In this document: positions 25,829 through 35,413 of the stretch, piece after piece | Position numbering within the stretch: position 1 is the first letter of the stretch | Layout: each line of letters begins with the position of its first letter | Assembly (NCBI GenBank): GCA_963704995.1 | Contig: CAVPIM010000017.1 | Span: 1,906,451-1,970,450, forward strand | Source of the DNA: RYN-230 sp963704995 | GTDB taxonomy: Bacteria > Actinomycetota > Actinomycetes > Streptosporangiales > Streptosporangiaceae | Direction of reading: 5' to 3' | DNA: 64,000 nucleotides | Program-made: the position numbers and the translations under genes | Notes under the pieces: model-generated | What the model was told of the DNA's origin: nothing | The model's input: only the letters and a program-made list of their open reading frames with translations | Databases searched by the model: none

Positions 25829-28069
25829 TCAGCTAGTTGCCGTCTCGTGCCGGGGCAAGTTCGAAGAGTCATTTTGATCCACGCGGCAGCCGTCAGTCTT
25901 CCTGGCCACGGCCAGCAGGCTGAGCAGGGCAAGGGCGAGGAGCTCCGGGTACGCGGCGAAGCCGTGGTAGCGAAACACGACTTGGTGGGTGCCCGGCGGC
26001 ACGGTCACCGCCACCAGCGCCGGGGCTACCATCTCGGTGAAGGCCGGCCTGCCGTCCACCGAGACCGACCAGCCGGGGTCGAAGGACGCGCTCAATACCA
26101 CCACCGCCCACCGGGAAGCGGTGACCTCGGCGGTGGCGCTGCCGTCAGCCAGATCCACCTGCTCACGCACCACGGTCCCGGGTGGCGTAGGCGCACGCGC
26201 AGGGGATGGTATGAGGCTGGCGGGCAGCGTCGGCGGCGCGGGACCGGCCCCGGCGAAACCGACCGTGAGGTACCGGCCTTCGCCGGGCAGCGCTGAACGG
26301 AGGTAGGCGGCGGTCCTGCTGCCGATATCGCCCCGGTTGGCGGTCACGCTGCCGACGGTGTCCACCACCCGGAAGTAGGAGTTGCCCGGGAGCCGCAGCA
26401 GCTGGAACTGGCCGGCCCGCAGAACCGGGATGGCCCCCCCGGATGGCTCCCAGATGGGGAGTATCAGGTAATGGATGCCGAACAGGGCATAGTCTCCTGG
26501 GTTGATGCCGTCGAAGTGCCACTCCGGCTGCGACATGAGCGAAGCGGTACGCAGGGTGAAGCCGACCTCGTCCAGGTCCTGACTCGCCAGGTACCTGAAA
26601 ACCGGGACGAATCCCAGGGTGAAACTGAGCCCCCAGTTCTGGTGCGTTCCCGCGTACACCCGCCCGTCCGGGTGCTGGCGGATATAGCTGACCAGGGCGT
26701 TCAGCTTCGGGGACTCAGCTATCTCGGCGGCGTGCTGGTAGCCGATGTTGGCCGCGTTGGCGGCGTCATAACGGTCCAGTTGCCGCCACGCCGGGGAAAG
26801 GTACGCTACTCCCGCCGCCACCGCCAGGGCGGCGGGAAGCCAGCCAAGCCGGGGCAGGCCGCCACGGCGCAGCCGCGCGGCCGCCACCGCCGCCAGCCGC
26901 GCGCCGCTCTCAGCGATCACGGCCGCGCCCAGGCCCGCCAGGTAGATCCCCGCGAGCTGGCTGCCCATGAAGAAGCGGCGGAAGAACAAATCCGTGCTGC
27001 CGGGGATGACGCTGATGAGCTCGCCGAAGGTGGTGCGGCCAAACGAGAGCAGCAGCCCCACACCGAACAGCGCCACGAACGCCCTGCCCGGGCCGGCATC
27101 CCGCCACCCGGCCAGTACGGCCACCAGCCCGGCCGCCATCAGCAGGCTGATCACCGGCAGGTGGCCGTGGTCGAACGCTTTCCCGGTCACCAGCCAGCCG
27201 AGGACCTGGCGGGCACCGTAACCGTTCTCCAGCGGCGTCCCGGCCAGTGCCTGGTTGACCGCGGCCCATCTGCCATACAGCAGGAGCGGGAGCCACACCC
27301 AGGCGCTGGCCAGCAGCGAGGTCACGAGCAGCACCGCCGCCCGGACGGCCCGGTGCCGCAGATCCCGGCGCACCAGCCACGGGAAGATCACCACGGCAGC
27401 GAAGGCGAGATAGCCGGTCTCGAAATGGAAGGCCGCGGTAAGGGCGATCAGGGCAGCCGCCGGGGCGAGGAAACGCTTGTCCGCCATGGCCCGCCAGCTC
27501 AGCGCCCACGCGAAAGGCAGCGCCCACGAGGCCCACAGCTGCGACCAGACGCCGTAGCCGCTCCACACGTAGGCGTGCTGCTCATAGCCGACCCCGGGGA
27601 TACTTTCGAGCAGCGGGGCCACCACGGCCGCCAGCGACGCGGCCAGCGGGCGCGTCCCGAACACCCGGGCCGAGGCGTAGACCGCGACGGGCCATAGGCA
27701 CCACAGCAGATACAGCGAACACCGGAACGCGGTGTCGGCACCCACCACCAGCCCAACCGCACCGGTCACGATCGCGGGCGCGCTCTGGTAGTGGAGAAAC
27801 TGCGGCGAGCCGAGCCCGAGATAGGGGAACCAAGCGGTCAGCGGATCATGGCCAGCCCGGAGCTGGGCGGTGGCGAACCGCGCCATCTCTTCGGCCATGG
27901 CACTGTCATTGCCATACGCCGCTGGGGTAAGGGTCGCCCGGAGCTCCCAGAGGTTCCAGGCGACTACCAGACCAGCAATCCCCCAGGGCAGCAGATGGGG
28001 CTGCCTGCCCCGCCGGAACCCCGACCGGCCGCCAACCATCGTGGCGGCGACCGCGCTTCGAGCTTGCAC
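25829..28069 (-). CDS. YfhO-like / GT-C-type polytopic membrane protein
   Basis: 746 residues. The N-terminal helix is followed by a loop with YGNDSAMAEEMARFATAQLR and GHDPLTAWFPYLGLGSPQFL, the acidic first external loop of GT-C glycosyltransferase-like membrane proteins. About 11-12 more membrane helices extend to residue ~420. A large outer domain follows and ends with FDPGWSVSVDGRPAFTEMVA and VTVPPGTHQVVFRYHG, the YfhO C-terminal signature, then a last helix. Such proteins are linked to lipid-carrier glycosylation. It starts ten bases after the pseudokinase stop, so they share an operon. Confidence 0.7.
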   Translation of the reverse strand: MQARSAVAATMVGGRSGFRRGRQPHLLPWGIAGLVVAWNLWELRATLTPAAYGNDSAMAEEMARFATAQLRAGHDPLTAWFPYLGLGSPQFLHYQSAPAIVTGAVGLVVGADTAFRCSLYLLWCLWPVAVYASARVFGTRPLAASLAAVVAPLLESIPGVGYEQHAYVWSGYGVWSQLWASWALPFAWALSWRAMADKRFLAPAAALIALTAAFHFETGYLAFAAVVIFPWLVRRDLRHRAVRAAVLLVTSLLASAWVWLPLLLYGRWAAVNQALAGTPLENGYGARQVLGWLVTGKAFDHGHLPVISLLMAAGLVAVLAGWRDAGPGRAFVALFGVGLLLSFGRTTFGELISVIPGSTDLFFRRFFMGSQLAGIYLAGLGAAVIAESGARLAAVAAARLRRGGLPRLGWLPAALAVAAGVAYLSPAWRQLDRYDAANAANIGYQHAAEIAESPKLNALVSYIRQHPDGRVYAGTHQNWGLSFTLGFVPVFRYLASQDLDEVGFTLRTASLMSQPEWHFDGINPGDYALFGIHYLILPIWEPSGGAIPVLRAGQFQLLRLPGNSYFRVVDTVGSVTANRGDIGSRTAAYLRSALPGEGRYLTVGFAGAGPAPPTLPASLIPSPARAPTPPGTVVREQVDLADGSATAEVTASRWAVVVLSASFDPGWSVSVDGRPAFTEMVAPALVAVTVPPGTHQVVFRYHGFAAYPELLALALLSLLAVARKTDGCRVDQNDSSNLPRHETATS

Positions 28070-28079
28070 GAGGTTGAAC

Positions 28080-29696
28080 TCAGCCGCCGCCGGTCGGCCC
28101 AGCGGGGCCGGTCGGCGCGTTCCCGGTTGTTGTTGTTACCGGATTGCCGGTTGTTGTCGTTGTTGTTGTTGTTATCGTGGTGCCGGTTGTTGTTGTTGTT
28201 ATCGTGGTGCCAGTCGTTGTTGTTATCGGGTAGCCGGTTGTCGTTGTTATCGGGTAGCCGGTTGTCGTTGTTATCGGGTAGCCGGTTGTCGTTGTTATCG
28301 GGTAGCCGGTTGTCGTTGTTCCCGGGTTGCCCGTCGTCTTCCTGTTGCCTGTCCCCGACGGGGAAAACGGTAGGGCAAGCCCCTCGTGGCTGGGAGTCGA
28401 TGGCCAGCAGGCCGTGTTCATGGAGGGGTGTGGCCGGAGAGCTAGATAGAGATCCCTTGGTGGCTCGTATTTCTGGAGGAATCGCAGCTGTTTTAGCGTG
28501 TATGGGAATTTGACGGTGTACTGGGCATGACCGGGGGGCCTAGAGGTGGGTTTGACGCTCACCGGGCAGACACCCCAGGTAGCGGTGTACCAGTCCTCTC
28601 CGTTTTTGTAGCGCTTCATGATGACGACATGCTGCAGGAACGAGAACTTGTGCACCAGTGACGCATAGACCGCGCCGGGTGGGGGCGAGGATGGTCCGGA
28701 CAGCGCCGTGGCGGCCGCCGCGACCACGGCCACGGCGCCGATCGCGATGGCCGCCCGCACCAGGCCGATCCGGCTGAGCAGGGAGGCCCGGGGCGCGGCG
28801 GTGGCTTCTCCCGCGGGCAGCGCTTCGGCGGGCCACAGCGCCGCCCGCAGCAGCGCCGCCTCGCTCAACTGCGACCGGCCGCGGTTCTGCCAGCCCTCGC
28901 CGTACCCGGCCGCGGCGGCTGCCTGAACCTGGGACACAAAGGTGAGCGCGTCGCCCGGCCGGCGCCCCGGATCCTTGGCCATTCCGGCGGCCACCAGTGG
29001 CCGCAGTGGCCCGGGCACTGAGTCCAGTGGCACCGGCTCGGACTGGTGCTGGCGCATCAGTTCGGCGGACTCCCCCGCGAAGGGCGGGCTGCCGGTGAGG
29101 CACTCGTAAAACGTGGCCGTAGCGGAGTAGATATCGCTGGCCGGTGTCGCCGGGGCGCCGGCGATCTGCTCCGGCGCCATGTAGGCCAGCGTGCCCGCCG
29201 CGGTAGGCCGGTTCCCGGCACGGGCCGCCAGCCCGAAATCGGTCAGCTTGGTCACGCCGTCACCGTTGATGAGCACGTCGGCGGGCTTGTAGCCGCGGTG
29301 GACTATGCCGCGGCGATGCGCCGCGGCCAGGCCCAGCAGCGAGCCCAGCAGTACCGCCAGTGCGGCCTCGGGCATGGTCTTGGCCCGATGGGACAAGATC
29401 TCCCGCAGCGAGACGCCGTGGACTAGTTCCGTGACGATCGCCGCGCCGTCCGGCGACTCGATGTACTCATACAGCCGGGCCACGTTCGGGTTGTCCATGG
29501 AGGCCAGTACCGTCGCCTCACCACGGAACATCGCTGCGAATCCGGAGTCGCTGAACAGGTCACGGTGGAGGTACTTGATCGCCACCAGCATCCCGGAGGT
29601 GTCGTGCTCAGCCACCACCACGTCGCCGAACCCACCGGAGCCCAGTGCCCTCAGTTCGGTGTACCCGGGAACGCTCCAGTCCGGCATGCCGGTCAC
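28080..29696 (-). CDS. Membrane-anchored Ser/Thr pseudokinase with Thr-rich repeat tail
   Basis: 538 residues. Residues 14-265 form a kinase fold: glycine loop LGSGGFGDVVV (18-28), Lys41 in VAIKYL, DFG at 153-155 and APE at 174-176 all present. The catalytic loop reads HRGYKPADV (133-141), where the family has HRDxKPxNV, so both the catalytic Asp (now Gly135) and the metal-binding Asn (now Asp140) are lost. One membrane helix at about 309-332 precedes an outer region, whose last ~65 residues are TTTTGYPI-type repeats. It probably acts as a binding or scaffold protein. Operon: TM protein, this gene, YfhO-like gene. Confidence 0.85.
   Translation of the reverse strand: MTGMPDWSVPGYTELRALGSGGFGDVVVAEHDTSGMLVAIKYLHRDLFSDSGFAAMFRGEATVLASMDNPNVARLYEYIESPDGAAIVTELVHGVSLREILSHRAKTMPEAALAVLLGSLLGLAAAHRRGIVHRGYKPADVLINGDGVTKLTDFGLAARAGNRPTAAGTLAYMAPEQIAGAPATPASDIYSATATFYECLTGSPPFAGESAELMRQHQSEPVPLDSVPGPLRPLVAAGMAKDPGRRPGDALTFVSQVQAAAAAGYGEGWQNRGRSQLSEAALLRAALWPAEALPAGEATAAPRASLLSRIGLVRAAIAIGAVAVVAAAATALSGPSSPPPGAVYASLVHKFSFLQHVVIMKRYKNGEDWYTATWGVCPVSVKPTSRPPGHAQYTVKFPYTLKQLRFLQKYEPPRDLYLALRPHPSMNTACWPSTPSHEGLALPFSPSGTGNRKTTGNPGTTTTGYPITTTTGYPITTTTGYPITTTTGYPITTTTGTTITTTTTGTTITTTTTTTTGNPVTTTTGNAPTGPAGPTGGG
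28222..28317. repeat. Four perfect 24-bp tandem repeats coding for the Thr-rich tail
   Basis: Four identical 24 bp units lie head to tail at 28222, 28246, 28270 and 28294. Upstream (28130-28221) are shorter related units rich in GTT triplets. On the minus strand each unit encodes eight residues of the type TTTTGYPI. Copy number in such in-frame repeats usually varies between strains, changing tail length without breaking the gene. Confidence 0.9.
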
Positions 29697-29772
29697 CCTC
29701 CCTCCCCGGCGGGTAGCCGGCCACCGGCCGGGCTACACACGCCCCTGATGCCGAGACAACGCAGGCAGGCGC

Positions 29773-30633
29773 TCATCGGCAGCTGACCAATACGTCGTTC
29801 GACGCGGCCCGCCGACCGGGGCGGAGCACCTGCAACCAGACTCTCTGCAAAGCCACACCGTGACCGCTTCCCTCGACTGTCACCCGAACGTTCACCGCGT
29901 GCTGACCGGCAGATACCGACTGGTGCCGCGCCAGGGGCGCCCCGACGGGGAACAGCCATCGGTAGGTCATCGTTCCAGCAGCGCCGTTCGTGCTGATCTG
30001 GCCGGCCAGGGCAACCGTGCACCTTGCATGTCCCGAACGCACGATCGCGACGCGGGTCACCTGGAAAGGCGGGTGGTGGAATCGCAGGTAGAACACGACC
30101 CCGCTCGCTGCGAGCAGAATGACAGCGAGCGCGGCGCCAAGAATCCGGCGCACCCGGGCATGCCGGTCAGCAGGCGCCGCGGGTCCGCCGCGCGAAGCCC
30201 GCGCAGCCATCGGCCCAACCCGCGCGCCCGGCGCGGCCGCGGGAACTCCGGGACCATATCTGACCAGGTCCTCCGGCGCAGCCACCATGCGCGGCAGATT
30301 GGGCGCATCGGGGAGCGACCGACGAGGCAGTGCGGTTTGCGTCACCGGCTGGGCCGGTGCCCTCGCACCTTTCGGCAGAGCGAACCTGGCGTTGGTGGCG
30401 TCAGTGGGTGGCTGCGACGGCGGCCCGGCGGCATCATCGAACCGGAGCCGGGTGACCAGTTCGTGTTGTGGCAGAGCGAACCTGGCGTCGGTGGGTGGCT
30501 GCGACGGCGATCCGGCGGCATCATCGAACCGGAGCCGGGTGAGCGGCTCGCGGTCCGGGCTTACCGGTTCGGCCTCGCCGTCGGCGGCACCGGCCGACGA
30601 GCCCGGACCGCGCGCGGATAGCTCTTCCCCCAC
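29773..30633 (-). CDS. Single-pass membrane protein with N-terminal RLRFDDAAG repeats
   Basis: 286 residues, no family recognised. The cytoplasmic part contains two near-identical ~26-residue units (LTRLRFDDAAGSPSQPPTDA, then RFALP, and again VTRLRFDDAAGPPSQPPTDA), then Pro/Ala/Arg-rich sequence. One membrane helix (ILGAALAVILLAASGVVFYL, about residues 165-185) leads to an outer beta-rich domain with VAIVRSGHARCTVALAGQIS and two Cys. It is the first gene of the operon with the pseudokinase (77 bp downstream). The repeats with Thr residues could be kinase targets and FHA ligands; that is speculation. Confidence 0.65.
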   Translation of the reverse strand: MGEELSARGPGSSAGAADGEAEPVSPDREPLTRLRFDDAAGSPSQPPTDARFALPQHELVTRLRFDDAAGPPSQPPTDATNARFALPKGARAPAQPVTQTALPRRSLPDAPNLPRMVAAPEDLVRYGPGVPAAAPGARVGPMAARASRGGPAAPADRHARVRRILGAALAVILLAASGVVFYLRFHHPPFQVTRVAIVRSGHARCTVALAGQISTNGAAGTMTYRWLFPVGAPLARHQSVSAGQHAVNVRVTVEGSGHGVALQRVWLQVLRPGRRAASNDVLVSCR

Positions 30634-31130
30634 CCCGCCCCCACCCTTTCGGCCGACCCATAGCCGTGGCGAAGCGTCTCCGCCCGCAAGTTAGAGCGGA
30701 CACCCCGACCTACGGCCGACAGCCTAACCAGAGTTGCTGGATGGTGTATTGGTATTACTACTGTTTCCCGAAATATCCACGCGCGGATTTCTGGCACCGC
30801 GCAGGTTTGCCCGCGCCGTCGGCGAACCAGATTCAACTCAACACGTCGGGCGATGACTCTGTCCTTGGAGTCGGCAAATGATGGGGCCTGCAGGTTCGTG
30901 CTGGAGTTCCCGGGGGAAGCGCCGACTGAGACTCTCGGGCGCGGCACGGCCCACTGCGCCACAGCGGGTTGCGATGGCTCTAGGCAGTGCCAGATGGTTC
31001 GGGCCGGACGTTGCGCCGGGGCATCGAGCTGGCGGTAGATCGGCGTCACTTCATCTGTGACCCCTGGAATCTATGAATGTCCTACTATTCAGGGCATTAT
31101 CAGCACGTCATGGGAGCCGGGGGGTGACGG
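30634..31130. promoter_or_regulatory. Divergent promoter region between two signalling operons
   Basis: 497 bp separate the minus-strand operon (30633 leftwards) from the plus-strand kinase gene (31131). The stretch is AT-richer than its flanks around 30720-30790 and 31060-31110. Both transcription units must start here. I could not pick defined -35/-10 elements with confidence, and the open frames crossing it look non-coding. Confidence 0.45.
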
Positions 31131-32933
31131 GTGGAGGGGCTGCAGGCCGGGGATCCCCTGCGGGCGGGGCAGTACCGGCTGGTCGGTCGGCTCGGCGGCG
31201 GCGGCATGGGCCAGGTGTTCCTGGGCCGTTCGCCGGGCGGCCGCCTCGTGGCAGTGAAGGTGATCCGCGCAGAGTTGGCAGAGAGTAGCGATTTCCGGGC
31301 CCGGTTCGGGCGCGAGGTAGCTGTCGCGCGGCAAGTGAGTGGCCTGTTCACGGCACTGGTCGTGGATGCGGACACCGAAGGGCACATGCCGTGGCTGGCG
31401 ACCGCGTATGTGTCCGGGCCGTCGCTGACGGAGGCGGTCACGGCCCACGGGCCGCTGCCGACGGATACGGTGCTGGCGCTGGCCGGAGGGCTGGTGGAGG
31501 GCCTGGCCGATGTTCATGCCGCCGGGATCGTGCACCGCGATCTGAAGCCCTCGAATGTGCTGCTGGCCCACGATGGGCCGCGGCTGATTGATTTCGGGAT
31601 CTCACGCGCGGTGGAGTCCAGCGCGCTGACTCATACCGGGCAGATAGTCGGCTCGCCCGGGTTCATGTCCCCCGAGCAGGCCGAGGGCCTTGAGGTGGGC
31701 CCGGCCTCGGACATATTCAGCCTGGGTGCGGTGCTGGTGTACGCCGCCACTGGCGTGGGCCCCTTCGGGACCGGATCCACTGCCGCGCTGGTCTACCGGG
31801 TTGTCCATGCCCAGCCGGAACTCGGTCGCGTTCCTGCCCTAATCCGGCCCATGGTGGAGCAGTGCCTGGCCAAAGACCCCGTGCAGCGGCCTGCCCCCGA
31901 GCAGATCCTGGCCGGGCTCGCCGACGCTCAGCCCGATGCTGACCCGGTCCGCTGGCTGCCTTCCTCAATTCTCCAGGACTTCGCCGAGTCGGCGCCCGCC
32001 GGCGATCGCACACCAGGGGGCGGCGCTGTCCAGGCCAGCACCGCCCCGTCTGAACCGGGCCGTGTCGCGGTCCCGGGGGATCCGGCCTTGTCTGCCCCGG
32101 CGGGTGCCAGCGCCGGCTCGAACCCGGCCCGCCCGGCCGATCCTGCTGCCGCGGGCGCACCGTCAACCGCCACCACGGCCAGGCCCTATCAGGCCCGGCA
32201 CGTGCCAGGCCCGGCGGAGCAGCCAGCCCCCGAGATCGCTTGGCCAGCATCCGTGGTCCCTCCGCTGCGGGTGCCGCCTAGCTCAGCAGCCCAAGCCGCC
32301 TCCGCGAGCGCGGAGCCTGGCTGGGCCGCTCCCCGGGCCTGGGCTGAGATAGATGCTGCCGCTCCGGGTGCCATGGCCAAGCCGCGCGCCCGGCGGTGGA
32401 GCTGGGTCGTCGCCGCGAGCGCCGTCGCGGCCGTCCTGGGGCTAGCCGTTGGCATGGTGATGTGGGCCCCGTGGGCAAGGCACCCGGCACCGCGGCGGCC
32501 GGCCGCTTCCCCACCTCTATCGGCGGCCGTTCTGGCCGGGACGGATATTGTCCACTACAAGGACGTCATGTCGTACGGCACCCGGGGTTCCAAGCCGAGA
32601 CTACGAACTGATACCTGGTCGTTCACGCCGACATGTGCGGTAGGGCCATGCTCCGTCAATCTCGTCGGAACGGTCGGGGGCTCTCAGTTCACCGCCAAAC
32701 TGCAGCGTTCCGGCGCGGTGTACCGCGGGAAAGCGACGCTCGAAAAGGACGCGGTGTGCGGATCGGTCTCGTACCCGAGCCGCTTGCACATCCAGGTCAC
32801 GGTGCTCCGGGGGAACTGGGTCGACAGAAAATGGCGCGCTGCCTCATGGGTCGGACAGTTGATCCTGCACAGCCCATCAACGGCGAAATGCTACGCCTCG
32901 GGAATAAAGGCCAGCGTCTATAGCAGCTCTTGA
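31131..32933 (+). CDS. Transmembrane Ser/Thr protein kinase (PknB/PknD type)
   Basis: 600 residues, GTG start. Kinase domain about 15-270: LGGGGMGQVFLGR loop, Lys43 in VAVKVI, catalytic HRDLKPSNVLL (135-145), DFG at 154-156, SPEQ at 180-183, so all catalytic residues are present. A long Ala/Pro-rich linker (290-420), one membrane helix (WSWVVAASAVAAVLGLAVGM) and an outer domain of ~130 residues with paired Cys (TPTCAVGPCSVNLVG) follow, which may sense an external signal. It is the only evidently active kinase in the locus and faces FHA proteins and a PP2C phosphatase on the other strand. Confidence 0.88.
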   Translation: MEGLQAGDPLRAGQYRLVGRLGGGGMGQVFLGRSPGGRLVAVKVIRAELAESSDFRARFGREVAVARQVSGLFTALVVDADTEGHMPWLATAYVSGPSLTEAVTAHGPLPTDTVLALAGGLVEGLADVHAAGIVHRDLKPSNVLLAHDGPRLIDFGISRAVESSALTHTGQIVGSPGFMSPEQAEGLEVGPASDIFSLGAVLVYAATGVGPFGTGSTAALVYRVVHAQPELGRVPALIRPMVEQCLAKDPVQRPAPEQILAGLADAQPDADPVRWLPSSILQDFAESAPAGDRTPGGGAVQASTAPSEPGRVAVPGDPALSAPAGASAGSNPARPADPAAAGAPSTATTARPYQARHVPGPAEQPAPEIAWPASVVPPLRVPPSSAAQAASASAEPGWAAPRAWAEIDAAAPGAMAKPRARRWSWVVAASAVAAVLGLAVGMVMWAPWARHPAPRRPAASPPLSAAVLAGTDIVHYKDVMSYGTRGSKPRLRTDTWSFTPTCAVGPCSVNLVGTVGGSQFTAKLQRSGAVYRGKATLEKDAVCGSVSYPSRLHIQVTVLRGNWVDRKWRAASWVGQLILHSPSTAKCYASGIKASVYSSS

Positions 32934-32940
32934 CAGTACG

Positions 32941-32960
32941 GCCGGTCCGGCAGACCGGGG
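32941..32960. terminator. Hairpin between converging kinase and FHA-ABC genes
   Basis: GCCGGTC (32941-32947) pairs with GACCGGG (32953-32959) in the 73 bp gap between convergent genes. There is no T tract, as is common for actinomycete terminators. Position supports the call more than sequence does. Confidence 0.35.
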
Positions 32961-33006
32961 CCAGCTCGGAGATTTGCCGTACAGCCGGGCATGCGGGCAG
33001 CGCTGC

Positions 33007-35343
33007 TTACGTTCTCGAGCGCTGGCGAGCCAGCCGCCGCCACGCGATCACGGCGAAGACCGTCGCAAGCAAGAATTGCAGCGCCATGTCGGTGAGCCAG
33101 GTGGCTGGCCGGTGGTCCCACACCGGGTCGGGCCGGACCTCACCGGGAGGTGAGATCCCGTTCAGGTTGACGGTGGCCGCGGTGGCGCCGAATCCCCACC
33201 GCGACGGGGTGATCCAGGCGAGCTGCTCCAGGCCGGCCTTGCCGGGCAGCGCTATGACCCCTCCGCACAGGATGATCTGCACCATCGACGCCAGCACGAG
33301 GAGCGGCATGGTCTTCTCGGCGCTGCCGACCACGGCCGATATGACCAGACCGATCGTCATGGACGCGATGGCCAGCAGGCCGACGGCCAGCATGATCTCA
33401 GCCAGTGGTGCTGATGTCAGGAAAGCGCCGTGCGCCGGCATCGGGCGCCCGGCCAGGCCAATCGCCGCTATCACCATCGCCTGGGTGCAACTGAGCACGC
33501 CCAGAACCAGGAGCTTCGACCACACATACGCGCCCGTCGACAGTCCCGCTGCGCGTTCCCTCAGGTAGATGGCGCGTTCGGCGACGAGCTCGCGCACTGA
33601 ACTGGCGGTCCCGGCCAGGCACGCCCCGATGACCAGGACGAGCAGCAGCGACTCGGCATCGGAATTGTCGTGGCCGGTGAGTCCCTGCGGGGCGGGTACC
33701 GCCCGCAGCAGCAGGCCCAGCGCTACCGGAAGGATGCCGAGTACGGCCAGGTAGTTGCGGTCGGAGGCGATAACCGCCAGGTACCGCCGGCACAGGATCG
33801 CCAATTGCGCCGCCCGGGACCGCGGCGCGGGAGGCCGGGCGGGTGATGCCGGTGCGCTGGCCGGCGGCCGCTGCCGTTCTGGTGCCCGGAAGGCCATGGA
33901 GTCCCGGAACTGCCCTGCCCAGTCACGGTCCTGTTCGGCCCGGAACGCTTGGAAGACGTCGGCCCAGTCCTGCTTGCCGAAGTAGGCGAGGCCTTCCGCG
34001 GGCGGCCCATAGTAAGCCAGCCGACCGCCCGGGCTGAGGACCAGGAGGTCCTCGCACATATCCAGGTGGGCGACGCTATGGGTGACCACAATCACCGTGC
34101 GCCCGGCGTGGGCAAGATCGGCCAGGAGCTCCATGATGGCTTTGTCCAGGTCAGGGTCAACGCCCGAGGTCGGCTCGTCCAGGAACAGCAGCGACGGCTT
34201 GGTCAGCAGCTCAAGGGCCACGTTCACGCGTTTTTGCTGGCCTCCGGACAGCGCCCCGCCCCGGGTCCGGGAGTCCCCGGTGAGCCCCAGTTCGCCGAGG
34301 ACCTCATCAACCCGGTGGGCCCGTTCGGCCGCCGATGTGTCGCTGGGGAACCGCAGTTCGGCCGCGTAGCGCAACGCGTGCTGTGCGCTTAGCTGCACGT
34401 GCCAGATGTTCTTCTGCGGGACGTACCCGATCCGGTGCCGCAACTCCGCGTAGTGCTGGTAGAGATCCCGGCCGTCATAGGACACCGTTCCCTCGTCGGC
34501 GGGCCGCATGCCGGTCAGCGCGCCCAGCAAGGTCGACTTCCCCGCCCCGCTCGGTCCGATGATCGCGACCAGGCGCCGTTCACCCACCGGGAAGCTCACA
34601 TTGTCGAGCAGGACTCTTCCGTCCGGCAGCCGGACGGTCAGGTCCTGCGCCAGCAGTGAGACGTCGCCCTCGTCGATGAACTCCCGCAGTTCCCCGTCGA
34701 CCAGGCGGAACGTCGCCGGGCCAATGCCGATGAGATCCGCGCCGGTGACCGCCATGGCCGATACCCGCTGGCCATTGACGAATGTGCCGTTATGGCTGTC
34801 GAGATCAACGATCTCGAATTGCCTCGCAGTCACCCGCCGCAGCTCAGCGTGGTAGCGGGACACGCCCAAGTCGGTGACGACCACGTCGTTCTCCGGTGCC
34901 CGGCCGATCCGCACCAGCGAGCCGGCTATCTGCCGTACCGAGGTCGGGTGAAGGTCAACCCGCAGCCGGGACCCGGCGCCAGCCCTGCCGGGGTAGCCCG
35001 GGCGGCCGAGGCGGCACCACACTTCCGGGCCGTCCTGGGAATCGGCGAGCCGCACCACGCAATCCCCGGCGATCCGCAGCAGGCTCACCCGCTGCGGCCC
35101 GGTGAAGATGCCGTTCTTGCTCCCGGTGTCCGCCAGCACCCACTCGTCCTGATCGAGGCGCAGCACCGCGTGCTGCCACGACACCCGTGGATCGTCAAAC
35201 ACGAAATCCGAGCTCGGGTCACGGCCGAGACTGTAGGACGCCCCGGCGGTCAGCAGCCGGTCCAGACCGCCCGCGCTCACCATGAGTACCGGCATGGACG
35301 CCAGCGATTGCCCGCTCACCCAATCCCCCCGCACTGTGGCCAT
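33007..35343 (-). CDS. FHA-ABC transporter (Rv1747-like)
   Basis: 778 residues. FHA domain 1 (about 30-105: YSLGRDPSSDFVFDDPRVSW, TGSKNGIF) and FHA domain 2 (about 135-215: VRIGRAPENDVVVTDLGVSR, DSHNGTFVNG) precede an ABC ATPase with Walker A GPSGAGKSTLL, signature ALSGGQQKRVNVALE and Walker B LLFLDEPTSG. A membrane domain of about six helices follows (520-775, ABC2 type). The order matches Mycobacterium tuberculosis Rv1747, an exporter controlled by PknF through its FHA domains. It is the last gene of the type VII operon. Confidence 0.9.
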   Translation of the reverse strand: MATVRGDWVSGQSLASMPVLMVSAGGLDRLLTAGASYSLGRDPSSDFVFDDPRVSWQHAVLRLDQDEWVLADTGSKNGIFTGPQRVSLLRIAGDCVVRLADSQDGPEVWCRLGRPGYPGRAGAGSRLRVDLHPTSVRQIAGSLVRIGRAPENDVVVTDLGVSRYHAELRRVTARQFEIVDLDSHNGTFVNGQRVSAMAVTGADLIGIGPATFRLVDGELREFIDEGDVSLLAQDLTVRLPDGRVLLDNVSFPVGERRLVAIIGPSGAGKSTLLGALTGMRPADEGTVSYDGRDLYQHYAELRHRIGYVPQKNIWHVQLSAQHALRYAAELRFPSDTSAAERAHRVDEVLGELGLTGDSRTRGGALSGGQQKRVNVALELLTKPSLLFLDEPTSGVDPDLDKAIMELLADLAHAGRTVIVVTHSVAHLDMCEDLLVLSPGGRLAYYGPPAEGLAYFGKQDWADVFQAFRAEQDRDWAGQFRDSMAFRAPERQRPPASAPASPARPPAPRSRAAQLAILCRRYLAVIASDRNYLAVLGILPVALGLLLRAVPAPQGLTGHDNSDAESLLLVLVIGACLAGTASSVRELVAERAIYLRERAAGLSTGAYVWSKLLVLGVLSCTQAMVIAAIGLAGRPMPAHGAFLTSAPLAEIMLAVGLLAIASMTIGLVISAVVGSAEKTMPLLVLASMVQIILCGGVIALPGKAGLEQLAWITPSRWGFGATAATVNLNGISPPGEVRPDPVWDHRPATWLTDMALQFLLATVFAVIAWRRLARQRSRT

Positions 35344-35413
35344 CCGCAGTGCGGATCAAATTCAACGGCCACCAGCCGGCCTCCCCATGACCCATGCCTC
35401 CCGCGGCGTTCGG

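Noticed and set aside
28222..28317. Tandem repeats considered as a CRISPR array
   Set aside because: Units are contiguous with no spacers and keep a protein frame; no cas genes nearby.
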